A DNA stretch of 6,901 nt from an uncultured Cellvibrio sp. Lineage in GTDB: Bacteria; Pseudomonadota; Gammaproteobacteria; Pseudomonadales; Cellvibrionaceae. The position numbers and the translations under genes were made by a program. Where the stretch lies: assembly GCA_946481735.1 (NCBI GenBank), contig CAMLOU010000181.1, forward strand, positions 1 through 6,901. The letters are read 5' to 3'. Of the stretch, positions 5,249-6,901 are shown piece by piece (positions within the stretch are counted from its first letter, which is position 1; each line of letters begins with the position of its first letter). A model generated the notes under the pieces. That model saw only the letters and a program-made list of their open reading frames with translations, was not told where the DNA came from and made no database searches.

Positions 5249-6608
5249 GGCTGTCGTTTTTCAGGAGCGGAAAGTGCACGCTGATGCATAACCCGCGGTT
5301 GTCCAGGCCGTCGGTCACTTCCAGTTCTGCGCCGTGGGAGTGGGCGATGCGTCGTACCAATGAAAGGCCGATACCGCTGCCGCGCCGATGATCCTGATCG
5401 GCGCGGTAAAAGCGTTCAAAAATCCGCGCCCGCTGCTCCGGGTCGGGCACACCGGGGCCGTTATCCCTGACGCACAAGGTAATGCCGTCGGCGGACGGCG
5501 CTGTGCCGCACATCAACTCAATGCGGCTGCCTGGGCCTGAATAGCGCAGGGCGTTATCCAATAAATTGCGCAATAAAATTCCCAGCTCATCCACGTCGCC
5601 ATAAACAAAACAGGGTTGTGCGTCGATGTGAATAATTTGCTGGCGTTGTTGCGCCACTATGTCGAATTCATCTGCCACCAGTTTAACGACGCGCACCAGA
5701 TCGACACGTTCGTGTTTCAAACCATAGTTGGATTCCAGTCGTGCTGAATCCAGCAGCTGTTGCGTCAAGCGGGTGCCGCGTTCCACCGCCGTAATCAGGC
5801 GCGCTAACGCGGCGCGGGTTTCTTCTGCCGTGGAAGACCCGGCGGCCACTTGCGCGTGGGTTTGTATCGCGGCCATGGGGGTGCGCAATTCGTGGGCGGC
5901 ATCTGCAATAAATTGCCGCTCGTTGTTGAGCGCGGTATCAATACGCAATAACAAGCGATTAAAGGATTCGATCAGTGGTTTCAATTCCAGCGGCAATTTT
6001 TTGGTAGACAAGGGGGTGAGGTCAAACTCCTGACGCTCTGCCATATCGTGCTGTAAAGAGGTGACGGGTTTGAGCGACCAACGCACAACAGCTTTCAATG
6101 TCAGTGCCAGGGTAATAAACACGACCAAAGCGGCCAGGAAAGCGCCTTTAATCCAATGTTTCAAGCTCATCTTGGCGGCATCCCAGGGAATGCCGGTTTG
6201 TACAACGACCTTTCCGCTAGCATCTTGCGCGCTATAAACGCGCCACTTGCGGCCATCGACTTCTTCAATGGAAAAACCGCTTTGAAAGTCCGGGCGCAGT
6301 GGTATTGCCGGTGATTCAAGAGAGCGGAGCAGGCTGGTGCCATCACTGGCCCAAATCTGGAAGCTCAGTTCATCGCGCCCCACCTCTTGATCGGGGCGGA
6401 GTTGTAGTCTGCGTGAGCCAGCGGGCAACGAATCGATATTTTCCGGAAGAGACGTAATGATCTGGTAGGTGATATCGCGCATGGATTTTTCCCACCAGCC
6501 AGTGTGCTCGCTGGTCATGGAGGCGATATACAGGCAAGACCAGAGGAGCCACATGCCCGCAAGTACCAACATGGTGGCGAGTAATAAACGTCCGCGCAGA
6601 GATCTCAT
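5232..6608 (-). CDS. Two-component sensor histidine kinase, QseC-like
   Basis: A 458-residue inner-membrane sensor that autophosphorylates on His and passes phosphate to the adjacent regulator. Transmembrane segments lie at about 8-28 and 153-173, enclosing a periplasmic domain of about 120 residues of the type seen in QseC-like kinases; the signal is not predictable from it. A HAMP-like linker (about 174-228) leads to the H-box HELRTP (H239), then an ATPase domain with N-box RNLLDNALRYS (347-357), G1 DNGPGV (382-387), F-box IFERFYRA (396-403) and G2 GSGIGLSL (410-417). All motifs are intact. The ATG overlaps the regulator's stop in ATGA (6605-6608), a sign of translational coupling. The 3' end overlaps the convergent proline-rich gene by 17 bp, and no terminator is seen there. 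QseC-like is a family-level call; PmrB/TctE-type relatives are alternatives. Confidence 0.93.
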   Translation of the reverse strand: MRSLRGRLLLATMLVLAGMWLLWSCLYIASMTSEHTGWWEKSMRDITYQIITSLPENIDSLPAGSRRLQLRPDQEVGRDELSFQIWASDGTSLLRSLESPAIPLRPDFQSGFSIEEVDGRKWRVYSAQDASGKVVVQTGIPWDAAKMSLKHWIKGAFLAALVVFITLALTLKAVVRWSLKPVTSLQHDMAERQEFDLTPLSTKKLPLELKPLIESFNRLLLRIDTALNNERQFIADAAHELRTPMAAIQTHAQVAAGSSTAEETRAALARLITAVERGTRLTQQLLDSARLESNYGLKHERVDLVRVVKLVADEFDIVAQQRQQIIHIDAQPCFVYGDVDELGILLRNLLDNALRYSGPGSRIELMCGTAPSADGITLCVRDNGPGVPDPEQRARIFERFYRADQDHRRGSGIGLSLVRRIAHSHGAELEVTDGLDNRGLCISVHFPLLKNDSPKESL

Positions 6609-6901
6609 AACTTTTCTTCACCAATACGATAACCAAAACCGTGGATGGTGAGGATAATATCGTCACCGAGCTTGCGGCGCAGCTGGTGAATGTATACCGC
6701 CACAGTATTGCTTTCGATTTCACCATCGCCGCCGTACACCAGCTGCTCCAATTGTTCACGCGGCACTGTGCGCCCACGGCGCTCCATCAACACCAGCAGT
6801 GTGCGATATTCGTTGCGGCTCAAGTGAACCTGTTCATCATCGCGGGTGACGATCCGGCTGCTGGGGTCGAGGGTAATATTGCGGTACTGCAACAGTGGCG
6901 A
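6605..6901 (-). CDS. OmpR/PhoB-type response regulator, C-terminal part (cut by window edge)
   Basis: The last 98 residues of a response regulator, open at the right edge of the window. They hold the winged-helix DNA-binding domain: LSRNEYRTLLVLMERRGRTVPREQLEQLVYG, then ESNTVAVYIHQLRRKLG (the recognition-helix region) and the closing IHGFGYRIG, equivalent to the usual VRGxGYRL. The pattern resembles QseB/PmrA-type regulators. The phosphoacceptor receiver domain lies outside the window, and so do the start and promoter. A TTG at 6892-6890 could be mistaken for a start, but the frame stays open to the edge and the family requires an upstream receiver domain. The stop overlaps the sensor kinase ATG by 4 bp, so the pair is one operon with the regulator first. 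Confidence 0.93.
   Translation of the reverse strand, partial: SPLLQYRNITLDPSSRIVTRDDEQVHLSRNEYRTLLVLMERRGRTVPREQLEQLVYGGDGEIESNTVAVYIHQLRRKLGDDIILTIHGFGYRIGEEKL

Noticed and set aside
6605..6892. Stand-alone DNA-binding protein starting at the TTG at 6892
   Set aside because: The frame continues open to the window edge and the sequence is the C-terminal domain of a response regulator, so it is a truncated view and not a short gene.

Overview
The window looks like chromosomal DNA from a Gram-negative bacterium, most likely a gammaproteobacterium. The grounds are a QseB/QseC-like two-component pair, a single-pass serine/threonine kinase without PASTA repeats, moderately GC-rich codon use, and a palindromic intergenic element of a kind I associate with Cellvibrio-like genomes. 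The genus is a guess from general resemblance. There are seven protein-coding genes, one of them cut by the right edge. I see no tRNA, rRNA, CRISPR array, phage gene or transposase gene.

Layout from left to right. Positions 1-238 hold no gene but contain a compact 160-bp element with perfect 20-bp terminal inverted repeats and internal hairpins (28-187), which resembles a MITE. Two leftward genes follow, 32 bp apart and probably one operon: an M32 (Taq-type) metallocarboxypeptidase (3249 to 1765), then a membrane-anchored serine/threonine kinase (1732 to 239). A 118-bp divergent promoter region (3250-3367) separates them from a rightward zinc-independent quinone-oxidoreductase-like MDR enzyme (3368-4303), which ends at a clear intrinsic terminator (4312-4343). 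After a 200-bp gap with two small palindromes comes a rightward pair: a Host_attach/baeRF-type protein (4551-5000) and a very proline-rich, acidic small protein (5033-5248). The 3' end of the small gene overlaps by 17 bp, on the opposite strand, the 3' end of a leftward histidine kinase gene (6608 to 5232). The histidine kinase overlaps its response regulator by 4 bp (ATGA); the regulator runs off the right edge.

The least ordinary items are the kinase's N-terminus, which has five exactly spaced decapeptide repeats each carrying an [acidic]-x-Thr-x-[Leu/Val] core and looks like an array of phosphoacceptor or FHA-docking sites; the MITE-like element beside it; and the unrecognised proline-rich protein paired with the Host_attach gene. 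The other genes are ordinary family members with intact catalytic motifs. I found no convincing evidence of a wholly new multi-gene system, but the kinase with its repeat array and its pairing with a peptidase is the best lead.
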